This document shows, one piece after another, positions 18,184 through 26,327 of a DNA stretch of 64,000 nucleotides. The stretch lies in contig NZ_JACESE010000006.1 in NCBI RefSeq assembly GCF_013911965.1, positions 143,933 to 207,932 of the forward strand, read 5' to 3'. This DNA is from Phenylobacterium sp. Its GTDB lineage: Bacteria; Pseudomonadota; Alphaproteobacteria; Caulobacterales; Caulobacteraceae. Each line of letters opens with the position of its first letter. Position 1 is the first letter of the stretch. Both the position numbers and the translations under genes were made by a program. The notes beneath the pieces are model-generated. The model ran no database searches and was not told the origin of the DNA. It saw only the letters and a program-made list of their open reading frames with translations.

Positions 18184-18412
18184 GCTCGTCTCCCCCAAAC
18201 CTGCTCGCATCCATCGTGGCTTGCGGGCAACAATGACGCCAGCCCCCCTCGTCGAAGGCGCGTCCCGCCTTGACCGCCGCGCCCGTCAGGCACAGCTTCG
18301 TGGCTCGACAATCATCCGAGCTCCGACAACCTGACCTGCACACCCCGCCAGCCTCCGGCTGAGCGGGCGCTTTCGTTTGCGCGGAGCTCCCCGGTCAGAA
18401 GGAGAGGCCCGC

Positions 18413-19219
18413 ATGCGTAAGGACATGGCGAAGGTTATCGTTGAGCGCCCGCGCAAGATCGACAGCTATCGGCGGCGCGGACGCTACGTGGACGACGAGC
18501 TTCTGCCCAAGGCGATCGGCCTGCGCCGCCATGTGCAGGAGGCTGGCGGCTACAAGATGCTCAACGAGAACCTGGCCCCGCTGCAGCGCTATCTCTCGCG
18601 TCAGGTCGGCCGGCCCTGGAACAAGATCTACGCCGAGATCGCCGAGCACCTGAAGCCCACCAGCACCGTGCAGCAGCATGTGCGCGATCACCTGAAGGAT
18701 TTCGTGCAACTCCATCCTTCCGAGGACGTGCGTCAGTACCCCTGGAGCCGTCGGCCGTGGTTCCAGCCCTTCTACGTCGATCGGCGGGACGGTCTCCTCA
18801 AGCGGACGGATAGGCTAGCCTGGGCGAAGGCGTTCGCGGCCCGCCCGTCTCCGTCGAAAGCTGCCGACGTCATGCCGCTCGACGACAACCGCGAGCTGCG
18901 TCGCCTCGGCGGCTTGTGGTTCGAGGTGAGGCTCGCGCCGCTTCCCGAACCCGAATATCGCGCGGTCACGCGCAGCGTCTCCAGCCACGGAAAGCCGCCG
19001 CGCGAAGCCTCCCTTCGGCAGCTCGTCACGCCCGCCGTGCACGACGCCGTCACGGGCGCGGCCGTCTGTGCGGGTCCGGAACTCGATGAGCCACGGGCAT
19101 GGGAGGCCTACCGCAAGGCGCACACCAGGAGGCTCTATGCGGTCGCCAAGCGCCAGGTCTCCCGGGCTGAGCTCCGCCGTTACGGTCTGACCAACGACCC
19201 CGCCGGGGAGCCGAGCTGA
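18413..19219 (+). CDS. Conserved hypothetical protein of mobile elements (MRKDMAKVIVERPR type)
   Basis: A 268-residue basic protein with the start signature MRKDMAKVIVERPR, which I recall as a recurring hypothetical in island and planctomycete-like contexts; no function is known to me. Basic and aromatic segments (KMLNENLAPLQRYLSRQVGRPWNKIYAEI, shown in part) suggest nucleic acid contact. The ATG at 18413 has GGAGAGG 7 bp before it. It is convergent with the LuxR gene, with stops 2 bp apart. Confidence 0.6.
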   Translation: MRKDMAKVIVERPRKIDSYRRRGRYVDDELLPKAIGLRRHVQEAGGYKMLNENLAPLQRYLSRQVGRPWNKIYAEIAEHLKPTSTVQQHVRDHLKDFVQLHPSEDVRQYPWSRRPWFQPFYVDRRDGLLKRTDRLAWAKAFAARPSPSKAADVMPLDDNRELRRLGGLWFEVRLAPLPEPEYRAVTRSVSSHGKPPREASLRQLVTPAVHDAVTGAAVCAGPELDEPRAWEAYRKAHTRRLYAVAKRQVSRAELRRYGLTNDPAGEPS

Positions 19220-19221
19220 GG

Positions 19222-19944
19222 TCAGGCGAGCCAGCCCCTTTCCCAAGCCTCCGACGCTGCCACCGCCCGTTTGGGCGTATTCAGCAGCCCCTTGGCCTTC
19301 TCCAGGTGGTTGTGAACGGTCCGCGCCGAGATGCCGAGCAGCACGCCGATCTCGGCGTCCGTCTTGCCCGCCCGCACCCAGCGCAGGCATTCGGCCTGCC
19401 GCGGGGAGAGGGGACTCGGGAGCGGCGGGTTGAAGCCATCGACGATCTCGCGCCCGCGCAGCACGAAGTAGGTCCCCGCCAGATAGAGGGCGCCGCGCAC
19501 CTCCGGGCACAGGTCCATCGCCGGCCCGCTGAAGGCCCCGGTAAGCACGGCCCCATCCGTGTCGCGAACCGGCACCACGAAGCCTTCGCGGCAGCCGGTG
19601 TGCTCGAAACAGGCGCCCATAACCGCCTCGGCCCCACGCGTCCTGTACTCAGCGAGCGCTTCTGACCAGGCGAAGGGCCGCGCCGACCCCAGCAGCTGCT
19701 TCACCGCCGGATCGTCCTCCCAATAGGCGTTGCGAACGTAGTGGCGGCCCCACTCGCGCCACCGCTCGCCCACAAGCACCCTGGGATTGATCGGCTGCCC
19801 GGGCACGTGGATCAGGTTGGCGGACAGGCAGGAGACCCCGAACGGCTCCAGCCGCACCTTCAGATCCTCTGCCAGAGCATCCGCATCATCGATCCCGTCG
19901 ATCTGAGCGACAAACTCCAGAACCCGTACAACTTCACTTCGCAT
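19222..19944 (-). CDS. LuxR-family regulator with autoinducer-binding domain (orphan)
   Basis: A 240-residue transcription factor with an N-terminal autoinducer-binding domain (about 15-160; YVRNAYWEDDPAVKQLL and PFAWSEA) and a C-terminal GerE helix-turn-helix (about 175-232; LSPRQAECLRWVRAGKTDAE). The aromatic/Asp pattern of acyl-homoserine lactone pockets is partly visible. No luxI-type synthase is present in the window, so it is a solo that may sense signals from elsewhere in the genome or from neighbours. TraR-like control of island transfer is a reasonable guess from its place beside the relaxase. Confidence 0.82.
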   Translation of the reverse strand: MRSEVVRVLEFVAQIDGIDDADALAEDLKVRLEPFGVSCLSANLIHVPGQPINPRVLVGERWREWGRHYVRNAYWEDDPAVKQLLGSARPFAWSEALAEYRTRGAEAVMGACFEHTGCREGFVVPVRDTDGAVLTGAFSGPAMDLCPEVRGALYLAGTYFVLRGREIVDGFNPPLPSPLSPRQAECLRWVRAGKTDAEIGVLLGISARTVHNHLEKAKGLLNTPKRAVAASEAWERGWLA

Positions 19945-20035
19945 GCGGCCCTCGAAACGCTAAGCGCGTGCCGCCACCCCAACGCAACCCATACTTGATC
20001 TTCGAACAATGGGGCGCGTTTTGGGCAAACGCTGT

Positions 20036-21280
20036 TCAGAGGCCGCGCTCCGCCGTGGAGCGGCCAAGCCCGAGGATCTGCGCGCCCTTGGGTCCGGGCA
20101 TGAGCTCCACCTGGGCGCCAAGCTTCGGGGACGACCGGCCAAATGCCAGCCGCGCGTAGTGCTCGGTCCCGGCTCTGTCCCGGACGATGACGTAGGCCGC
20201 GCCGCCCAGCTCGTCGTGCGAGCCGCTCCGCACGACCCGCCCGCGCACCTTCTGGTCGCCAAGCTGCTGCACATTGCGCGCCCCCTCGAGCCGGCGCTGG
20301 TTCAGGGTCCGGATGACATCCTGCCGGATCTGCAGCGTCCGCAGCTTCACCTCGAGGTCCGCCGCTAGCCGATATCGGTGCCCGAAAGGCGACGCGAGGC
20401 CGAGCTTCTCCAGGTGCCGCAGCCGGCCGCGGGTCAGGGCCGCCCAGGCGTCGCTGCGTCCGACGCCATCGTCCACCAGGCCGTCCTGATCGGCCGCCGC
20501 CAGCAGCCTTCGGTCGAAGCCGGTAAAGCGGTCGACCCCCGTCTCCTTCCAGATGCGCCGCTCGGCCTCTGCCCGGCTGAGATCCCCCAGCCGCTCCTGC
20601 GCCACCTCCTGCGCCCGCGCCCTGAAGCCGTAGCCGATGTAGTCCCGCGGGATAACCAGGTCGCGGCCGTCGTCCCGCTTACCGCGGACCAGCACATGCG
20701 CATGCGGCTGGTCGGTGTCGAAGTGGCAGGTCCCAATCCACGCCAGCCCCGGCTCGCCAAGGTCGGCCGACACCCGCGCCATCACCTCCCCGACGTAGCC
20801 CTTCAGGTCGTCGATGCGGTCGCCGTGCTCGGGCGAAATGATGAAGCGGAAGTGGTGCCGGTCTGCACCCCAGCCGCCGGTCCTCTCGACAGCATTGAGG
20901 CCTTCGGCGTCCCGATCAAAGAACTCCGGCCTCGCCCCCTCGACGCCGGCGCCGCTCCGCCCGAGATAGGCCACGTGCCGCGCCAGAGCCGCGCCGCGGA
21001 CTGCGCCCTTGCCCTTATGCCGGCAGACCAGCGCCTTGACGATCACCCGCTGCCGGACGTCCAGCCGGAAGGCCCGGCCGGAGCGTCCCTGCGCCGCCTT
21101 GAGCACCCCTGAACGATCCCCGAGAGCGAACAGCCGCGACGCGGCCAGCCGCTGGTAGAGCGCCGTCCGGACGCCCTGCCGATCCCGCTTCATGGACCGT
21201 GGAAGCCGAACGCGCGGCCCTTCCTCCTCGCGGCCGTTCGCCCCTGAAAGCCGGGCCTCTATCGCCTGTCTGACGAGCAT
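20036..21280 (-). CDS. Relaxase with DUF3363-type C-terminal region
   Basis: Nicks at an origin of transfer to begin mobilization. The 414 residues contain Tyr105 in RHVAYLGRS as the likely nicking tyrosine, RHHFRFIISPEHG at 141-153, and the metal triad H-x-D-x-x-x-P-H-x-H with His186, His193 and His195 (CHFDTDQPHAHVLVRG). A DUF3363-like region follows, with GRVVRSGSHDELGG near 347. Relatives are usually longer by my recollection, so this may be a shortened but motif-complete version. GGAGAGG precedes the ATG by about 8 bp. Confidence 0.82.
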   Translation of the reverse strand: MLVRQAIEARLSGANGREEEGPRVRLPRSMKRDRQGVRTALYQRLAASRLFALGDRSGVLKAAQGRSGRAFRLDVRQRVIVKALVCRHKGKGAVRGAALARHVAYLGRSGAGVEGARPEFFDRDAEGLNAVERTGGWGADRHHFRFIISPEHGDRIDDLKGYVGEVMARVSADLGEPGLAWIGTCHFDTDQPHAHVLVRGKRDDGRDLVIPRDYIGYGFRARAQEVAQERLGDLSRAEAERRIWKETGVDRFTGFDRRLLAAADQDGLVDDGVGRSDAWAALTRGRLRHLEKLGLASPFGHRYRLAADLEVKLRTLQIRQDVIRTLNQRRLEGARNVQQLGDQKVRGRVVRSGSHDELGGAAYVIVRDRAGTEHYARLAFGRSSPKLGAQVELMPGPKGAQILGLGRSTAERGL

Positions 21281-21547
21281 CGCAGGCCTCTCCTGCTGCT
21301 GATCCAGCCGGCTCGCAGGCGTAACTCAACGAAAGTCGCAGATCGGCGGCGTCGCGCCAGCAAGCCGCTGACAGCGTAGAAGAAAAACGCCCCGCGAACA
21401 TCCTCCTTTTATCTTGCCCTAAGCAAGAAAACAGAGATTTCCGCCGCTGCTCATCTATTCAGATCAACAGCCATCAACACGCGACAACATTCAAAAGCAT
21501 GACGCGAGTCGGCCGCCGCGAGCAGTGGCTCCATCCGACAAAAAGAA
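21281..21547. other. Noncoding stretch upstream of the relaxase gene
   Basis: About 270 bp with an AT-richer patch (21410-21500) unlike its surroundings. No gene seen. Its place just upstream of the relaxase makes it a candidate for the origin of transfer, but I cannot point to a nick site. Confidence 0.35.
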
Positions 21548-21579
21548 AGCCCCGCCCGGCTGGGGAGCCGAACGGGGCT
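21548..21579 (-). terminator. Rho-independent terminator of the DUF2493 gene
   Basis: 14-bp stem with two mismatches (AGCCCCGTTCGGCT paired with AGCCGGGCGGGGCT), 4-nt loop, and TTTCTTTTTG on the minus strand. It lies 22 bp after the stop at 21601. Confidence 0.75.
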
Positions 21580-21600
21580 GAAGATCAGGCTTTGAAGACC

Positions 21601-22533
21601 TCAGTGAGGACGCTGACGGATGGCCATGTGCCGCAGCCCCTGGGCCGCCGCCTGCTGCGCCATGTTGAGCGCCGGCCCGAACGGCTTCGACCCGTCCGCC
21701 CGCGCGTCGTCCAGCGAGTGGCTCAGGGTCAGGCAGCAGGCCGGCTGTAGCGCCAGAAGCTCGTCGTTCGCCCGGAACGGCGCCGCCTTCCCATGCCGCT
21801 CGAAGTCAGCCTTCGCCAGCACGAGCTTCACGCCCTTCTGCCGCGCCCAGCGGATGGCGAGCTTCTCCGCGCCCTTCGCTCCGGTGGTGGCTAAGGCCAT
21901 GTCCGGCCACTGCGCCTTGGCCCAGTTCAGGGCGTCGAAGATGCGGTTCGCATCCGCCGCCGTGTCAGCCATCGGCGCCGCCCGGAAGGCGACGATCGGA
22001 CCGCCCGGGTCCTGCTCGGCCCTGCGCCGCGCTTCGATCCCCCGCAGCGCCTGCTTGGCCTCCAATTGCGCCGCCGTCAGGTGCGTGCCGCGCCGGCTTC
22101 CACGCCAGGCCGTCCAGACGTCGCCGGTCTGGGTGGTGTAGAGTTCCGAGGCGGCGTCGCGGATCAGCTCCGCCGCCATCTGAGCCACGTCCGCCGAGCG
22201 CGCCTTCAGCGTCGCCTCCTGCAGCTCGGTATCCGCAAGCTCGGACCCGTCGAAGTCCCGCTCCAGCACCCGCATGCGGTCCCGCGCCCGGTCCGCCTCA
22301 CGCTCGATCCGGCCCGCCGCGGAATGGAAGGCGCCGATCAGGCTCTCGGCCAGGATCGCCTGGACGTCCTCCAGCGCGGTCTCGCCGACCACATCCAACA
22401 GCTCGGTCATCATCGCCTGCCCGAGCTGGACGAGCGCCGCTTCCGTCGGATGCGGACGCGCATCCTCGATGCCAGCGGCCATCACGTCGAACGCGGTATC
22501 GCCGGAATTGAAGGCATGCAGGGAGAAGGTCAT
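21601..22533 (-). CDS. DUF2493 (SLOG-like) protein
   Basis: A 310-residue cytosolic protein. The N-terminal half is helical and charged, and the C-terminal part (about 195-285) matches DUF2493, a Rossmann-like SLOG domain thought to bind nucleotide-derived ligands (GAKGAEKLAIRWARQKGVKLVLAK). The family is common on alphaproteobacterial islands and its function there is unknown. The ATG has AAGGAG 7 bp before it and a terminator follows the stop, so it is likely a single-gene transcript. Confidence 0.75.
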   Translation of the reverse strand: MTFSLHAFNSGDTAFDVMAAGIEDARPHPTEAALVQLGQAMMTELLDVVGETALEDVQAILAESLIGAFHSAAGRIEREADRARDRMRVLERDFDGSELADTELQEATLKARSADVAQMAAELIRDAASELYTTQTGDVWTAWRGSRRGTHLTAAQLEAKQALRGIEARRRAEQDPGGPIVAFRAAPMADTAADANRIFDALNWAKAQWPDMALATTGAKGAEKLAIRWARQKGVKLVLAKADFERHGKAAPFRANDELLALQPACCLTLSHSLDDARADGSKPFGPALNMAQQAAAQGLRHMAIRQRPH

Positions 22534-22869
22534 GGGAAGCTCCTTTGAGCGAAGAAGCCGTGCGCCCTATGCGCAACGACCCTCTCCCCGCCCACGTCGG
22601 GCCCCGGGATGTCACCGGAGCGGAGCCGAAGGCGCAGCGCAGGGGAACGGCCGCCTGGCCGTTGACATCCAGGGTGACGTGACAGGATCGGAGGTCGTTG
22701 TGTGGGGGCATTGCGCCCGCCAAAGGCGGGCGCTCCGTCCGGCGCGCCCCTCGCGCCGGGACGGACGAACGATCAGGCGCCGCGGTCTGTTCGACGGCGT
22801 AGGCGCCGTCGCACCTGGGAGGTGTCCGCACGCGATTGGACGGGGCCCAACACCCAGGGCCGTCTTCAC
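22534..22869. other. Structured noncoding region between DUF2493 and E2-like genes
   Basis: No gene recognised. Two adjacent hairpins stand out: GCGCCCGCC-AAA-GGCGGGCGC at 22713-22733 (perfect 9-bp stem, 3-nt loop) and TCCGTCCGGCGCG...CGCGCCGGGACGGA at 22734-22765 (13-14 bp with one bulge). They may be a terminator pair for the gene on the right, a leader for DUF2493, or part of a transfer origin. Confidence 0.5.
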
Positions 22870-23766
22870 TCAGCGAAGTTGGAGATGCACCTCTTCTATA
22901 GGCGGAAGCGGTGTGCCCCTATCCAGAGACCGGACGACGGATTCCGGTGGGCGACGACTCGCAAACCCGCCATCGACGTGGCGCAGGAAGAGCGAGGCCA
23001 AAGCGATGAAGTTGGCCTTCTGATCCGAAGGGCCGCAACAGTCTGCATATCGCCGGCTCTCCGAGCCGCAGCCGCAGAGTTCATCGGGTCGGCATTCGAC
23101 CCGCCTGTAATACGCCTGAAGGTGAGGGTGGCCGTGAAGGAGCGCATACTGCTTGCCCGGCCACCGGCCAAGATGAGCTAGATGCAGGTGCCTCAGCGCC
23201 CAGACCGTATAAAGGTCGAGTAGAGTTCGCAGATCGCCGCCTTCGTCCCACGCGTGATCGTCAGCGGAAAAGGCGCAGATCGAACCGTCCTGGAAGTTCG
23301 TGTGGCGGGGACCGATCCACACGGGACCGTCGGCGCCGCGCCAATACGCCCAGCCGCGGACGCCCGCGCCAGGTCGATCAGGCAGGGCGACGAGGAACGT
23401 GACTCTGTGGGGGAGTCCGGTGAGCACCAAGCTGTCCGCCACAAGCCACGTTCCCTTCTCGTCGGGGTGTAGCTGCGCCGAAGGGTAAGCCTCCTTCAGG
23501 CAAGCGGCCTGGCCCACGTAAGCGGCGCGAAGATCTGTGCTGCCGATCCGTGGTGGGGAACGGGGCGGCCGTGGTCGATCGGCTGCCCCTTGCCGTCGGG
23601 CGGTCCTTTGCCGTGGTCCGGCTGAGGGTCTTGGCGGGGTCGATCCTGCATCACCGATGTCCTTTTCTTGCAGAAGGTTGAGGCCGAGGCTGACGACGCC
23701 TCGGTTGTGCACACGGAGCGGGCGCTGCTCGTCGAGCGCTTGGCCCAGTTCCCGCAGCACAGACAT
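22870..23766 (-). CDS. Possible E2-like (ubiquitin-conjugating fold) protein with C-terminal SEC-C zinc motif
   Basis: About 298 residues from ATG 23766; an open frame runs back to a TTG at 23859, so the start is uncertain. The middle (about 95-200) resembles prokaryotic E2-like domains: beta strands, a WAYWRGADGP turn, then RHTNFQDGSICAFS with Cys164 at the place of the E2 catalytic Cys, and a following Trp and long helix (LLDLYTVWALRHLHL). The SEC-C zinc motif C-x-C-x9-C-C is clear at Cys231, 233, 243 and 244. Residues 35-75 are Pro/Arg-rich and probably disordered. It is divergent from the XRE-ImmA-like gene. SEC-C is firm; E2 is inference. Confidence 0.55.
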   Translation of the reverse strand: MSVLRELGQALDEQRPLRVHNRGVVSLGLNLLQEKDIGDAGSTPPRPSAGPRQRTARRQGAADRPRPPRSPPRIGSTDLRAAYVGQAACLKEAYPSAQLHPDEKGTWLVADSLVLTGLPHRVTFLVALPDRPGAGVRGWAYWRGADGPVWIGPRHTNFQDGSICAFSADDHAWDEGGDLRTLLDLYTVWALRHLHLAHLGRWPGKQYALLHGHPHLQAYYRRVECRPDELCGCGSESRRYADCCGPSDQKANFIALASLFLRHVDGGFASRRPPESVVRSLDRGTPLPPIEEVHLQLR

Positions 23767-23883
23767 CACCTCAGGTGCTAAGGGCTCTTCCTTCGGTGTC
23801 TGAGCTGTGCGAATCTGTGTCACCAGCACAGCTTCGGGCGCCGACCCGGAGTGTGTCAAGGCGTGTCGTTCGCACAGAGCATT

Positions 23884-24825
23884 ATGGCATCATTCGAAGA
23901 CCAGCTGATCCAGGCGATGAAGCGCAAGCGCGAGGCCGAGGGCTTGAGCATTCGCGCGCTTTCCGCCGCCATCGGGATCAGCTTCTCCACCCTGGCCCGT
24001 ATCGAAAGGGGAGAGGGGCAGCCCGACAACAACTCCAAGATCAGGCTGTTGGAATGGCTGGGAGCCGACGCGGAAGCCGCCGGCCTAGGCTTCGAGAACG
24101 TCGCGCTTGTGCACTTCCGCGCAGCGAAGAACGTTCAGTCCACGACGGTGCGTACTTTGCTGAAGGCGGCGGATTGCCTCCGCCGCACGCTCGGCGGCCA
24201 CAACGCGCACCGCCCTGCCGACGAGGTCGGCGACGGCGCGTCCGAAGCGGTGTCGCTTTCGAAGGAAGAACTTGAGCAGACCGCGGAGCGATTTCGCGCG
24301 GATCTCGGCCTCGCGCCGGACCAGCCATTGGACAGCCTGCGCATCAAGGTGGAGGGCGTAACTGTCGTCGGGGCAAGCGTGTCCGACAGCCTTGAGCCGA
24401 GCCTTAAGGCCGCCCTGCTCGGTGGCTTGAGTGGAGAGTGGTCCGCGATGAGCGTACCGCTGGATGCCGACCACGATGAATGGGCCGTCCTGCTTAACGA
24501 CAGCCATACTGTTGAACGGCAGCGCGTGACCGTCCTCGAAGAGTTCTGGCACATCCTGTTAGGGCATAAGCTTACCAAAATCTCTCGCGTGGCCGAAGCC
24601 TACGGGCGGACTTACGACAGCGCCGAAGAGCACGACGCCTACTACTGTGCCTCAGCGACTCTTCTGCCGAGAGCGGCTGTGGCGGGCGCTGTCGCCGAAA
24701 AGCAGACATCAGCGCAGATCGCGGCAAGATTCGGCACCTCGCCAGAGCTCGTCGACTACCGGATCAAGCGCCTCGGCCTCTGGCGCGAGCACGTAGGAAA
24801 GCAGGTTCAGCTCGCACCGGAATAA
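23884..24825 (+). CDS. XRE helix-turn-helix protein with degenerate ImmA/IrrE-like domain
   Basis: 313 residues. An HTH_3 domain at about 5-62 (SIRALSAAIGISFSTLARIERG) is followed by a linker and an ImmA/IrrE-like metallopeptidase region (about 150-285). The zinc motif HExxH reads E219-E220-F-W-H223, then LLGH, so the first His ligand is Glu. The later helix EEHDAYYCASATLLP matches the family. The protein could be a sensor or regulator with weak or no protease activity. ATG 23884 is chosen over GTG 23851 because the HTH begins at once. It is divergent from the E2-like gene. Confidence 0.7.
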   Translation: MASFEDQLIQAMKRKREAEGLSIRALSAAIGISFSTLARIERGEGQPDNNSKIRLLEWLGADAEAAGLGFENVALVHFRAAKNVQSTTVRTLLKAADCLRRTLGGHNAHRPADEVGDGASEAVSLSKEELEQTAERFRADLGLAPDQPLDSLRIKVEGVTVVGASVSDSLEPSLKAALLGGLSGEWSAMSVPLDADHDEWAVLLNDSHTVERQRVTVLEEFWHILLGHKLTKISRVAEAYGRTYDSAEEHDAYYCASATLLPRAAVAGAVAEKQTSAQIAARFGTSPELVDYRIKRLGLWREHVGKQVQLAPE

Positions 24826-24988
24826 ACGCGCCCCCGCGTGAGGGATCGTCACCCGAAGGGCGGAGACCCGGCACGGGGCTCCGGGAGCCGCGCCAGCGGC
24901 GAGTAGAGCCCGACCCGGCCGTCAGGCCGGGGCACGCCCGTCGCTCGCTATTCCAGCGGCAAGGCGAGCATCTCCCACCGACCCTGGA
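24826..24988. other. Hairpin-rich intergenic element after the XRE-ImmA-like gene
   Basis: GC-rich, with nested short hairpins: GGCTC-CGG-GAGCC near 24876 and CCCGGCC-GTCA-GGCCGGG at 24914-24931. The layout resembles a conserved noncoding block I recall from rhizobial and sphingomonad islands, but I cannot confirm that. It lies in a convergent gap and could act as a terminator. Confidence 0.4.
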
Positions 24989-25519
24989 TTAGCCGGCATC
25001 CCCCATCGCTTCGAGCTCGATGGTGCGCCGCACCGTCGCATCGAGAATGCAGCCTCCGCTGTTGAGAATATCCATCGTGCCGCCGCTCTGGCTCTCGGAG
25101 GCGCACTTCGTGTCCCGGAACTTGATCCAGGCGCGCTGGGCGTCCCGGAGCTTCTGCCGCGGCGCCTCTTCAAGTCCGCGCATCACCTGCTGGTAGGCGG
25201 CGTTCAACTTGCCGTCCTGCACTTCGATCTCCGCCGAAGTGCAGTCGGCCATCGCCACGGTCACGCCTTGCGCGGCCTCACCAGTGCTCATGCACGCGTC
25301 GTATGCCGGGGAGTAGCGCGCCTCCACGGACGAGGCGTCGGCCGCAGGGGCCACTGACGGGGCAGCTGCCTGAGCCGCTGGCGGCTGAGGCGCCGGCGCT
25401 GCGGCTATGGTGGTATCGACGGCTCCGGCGTTCGTGGCGGCCTTGTCTGCTGAGCGGTCACAGCCAGCCAGGACAGCGACCGCAGCGAAGGCAGTCGCAA
25501 TGAGAAGCATATGGCGCAT
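24989..25519 (-). CDS. LprI-like (DUF1311) lipoprotein
   Basis: A 176-residue lipoprotein (lipobox LAGC, Cys at about 20) with an Ala/Pro linker, then an LprI/DUF1311-type domain from about 70 (YDACMSTGEAAQGVTVAMADC, later QRAWIKFRDTKC). LprI family members inhibit lysozyme in mycobacteria, though most are unstudied. The four-plus Cys of the mature domain suggest disulfides in the periplasm. The start at 25519 is supported by GGGGGAG, and only 5 bp separate it from the upstream lipoprotein gene. A much longer open frame upstream is an antisense shadow. Confidence 0.75.
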   Translation of the reverse strand: MRHMLLIATAFAAVAVLAGCDRSADKAATNAGAVDTTIAAAPAPQPPAAQAAAPSVAPAADASSVEARYSPAYDACMSTGEAAQGVTVAMADCTSAEIEVQDGKLNAAYQQVMRGLEEAPRQKLRDAQRAWIKFRDTKCASESQSGGTMDILNSGGCILDATVRRTIELEAMGDAG

Positions 25520-25524
25520 GATTT

Positions 25525-26325
25525 CTACTCCCCCCGCCAGCCTTCCGGGAGCGACTCCAGCTCCGCGGGCTTGGCCCAGGCTATGTGATAGATGCCGCCG
25601 GGCTGCGGCTCTCCGATGGTCGTGATGCTCAGAACGCGCCGATCGGGCGCGATCCAATAGACGGTGCAGAAGCCCATGCCGGTGCCGGAGCAGGTTTCGA
25701 CCTCCGGCAGGTCCGTATCGGCTTCGCAGTCGAGATACTCGCCAGAGGCCATTTCCTGAGCACAGACCCGCCGTGGCTCGGATGCCGCCTTGGCGGGCCG
25801 GTAGCCGAGGGCGAGAAGCTCCGTGCGGGCCCGCCAGTAGCTGTCGGACAGCTTCGGCGCATCGGCGGGCGGCGCCGGCGGGATTGAGGGAAGGCCACGG
25901 GCCGTCGGGGGATACGAGATGGACGTGACGCGCGGCGGGGCGCCCTCGGTGTCCACGACGACGTAATGACGCCACCCTTCGGCATCGGTCTCCAGAAACA
26001 GCCCCGAGCAGGCGCCGGTCGCGGGATCACAATCCAGCTCAGGGTACTGCGCGTCTGGGCGCTCGGGCTTGTCCGACGCGATCACCAGACCGCGCCGCAG
26101 CAGGTCCGCTCTCGCCGCGACATAGTCGGCCGGCACGCCTGGAAACTGCGAATCGGCGACGACGCCGGATGCGGCGCCGGCGCGGCTTATCACCGTCGTG
26201 TCGACAGGCTGCTCAGACTCGGGCGGCTTACGTCCGTCGCAGGCGCTGACGATCAGCGCCGCGCTCAAAGCAAGACTGAGCGCGGAGGTGCGCTGGCCGC
26301 ACCTCTCCAGGTTCACCGGTCGCAC
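25525..26325 (-). CDS. Uncharacterised lipoprotein with internal duplication
   Basis: 266 residues from a GTG at 26325 (GTG at 26316 also possible). The lipobox is IVSAC (Cys about 29). The mature part holds two related units: YVAARADLLRRGL followed by ELDCDPATGACSG, and YWRARTELLALGY followed by YLDCEADTDLP. Each unit has a helix, paired Cys and a beta segment with VDTEGAPPRVTSI or APDRRVLSITTI. The mature start CDGRK and the later VDTTV echo the next lipoprotein (CDRSA, VDTTI). It begins 2 bp after the membrane protein stop. Function unknown. Confidence 0.65.
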   Translation of the reverse strand: MRPVNLERCGQRTSALSLALSAALIVSACDGRKPPESEQPVDTTVISRAGAASGVVADSQFPGVPADYVAARADLLRRGLVIASDKPERPDAQYPELDCDPATGACSGLFLETDAEGWRHYVVVDTEGAPPRVTSISYPPTARGLPSIPPAPPADAPKLSDSYWRARTELLALGYRPAKAASEPRRVCAQEMASGEYLDCEADTDLPEVETCSGTGMGFCTVYWIAPDRRVLSITTIGEPQPGGIYHIAWAKPAELESLPEGWRGE

Positions 26326-26327
26326 CG

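Noticed and set aside
23496-23714. 72-codon frame overlapping the E2-like gene (Pro/His/Gly-rich)
   Set aside because: Low complexity and no family. It raised the idea of a frameshift in the Pro/Arg-rich linker, but neither frame there has a motif that would decide it.
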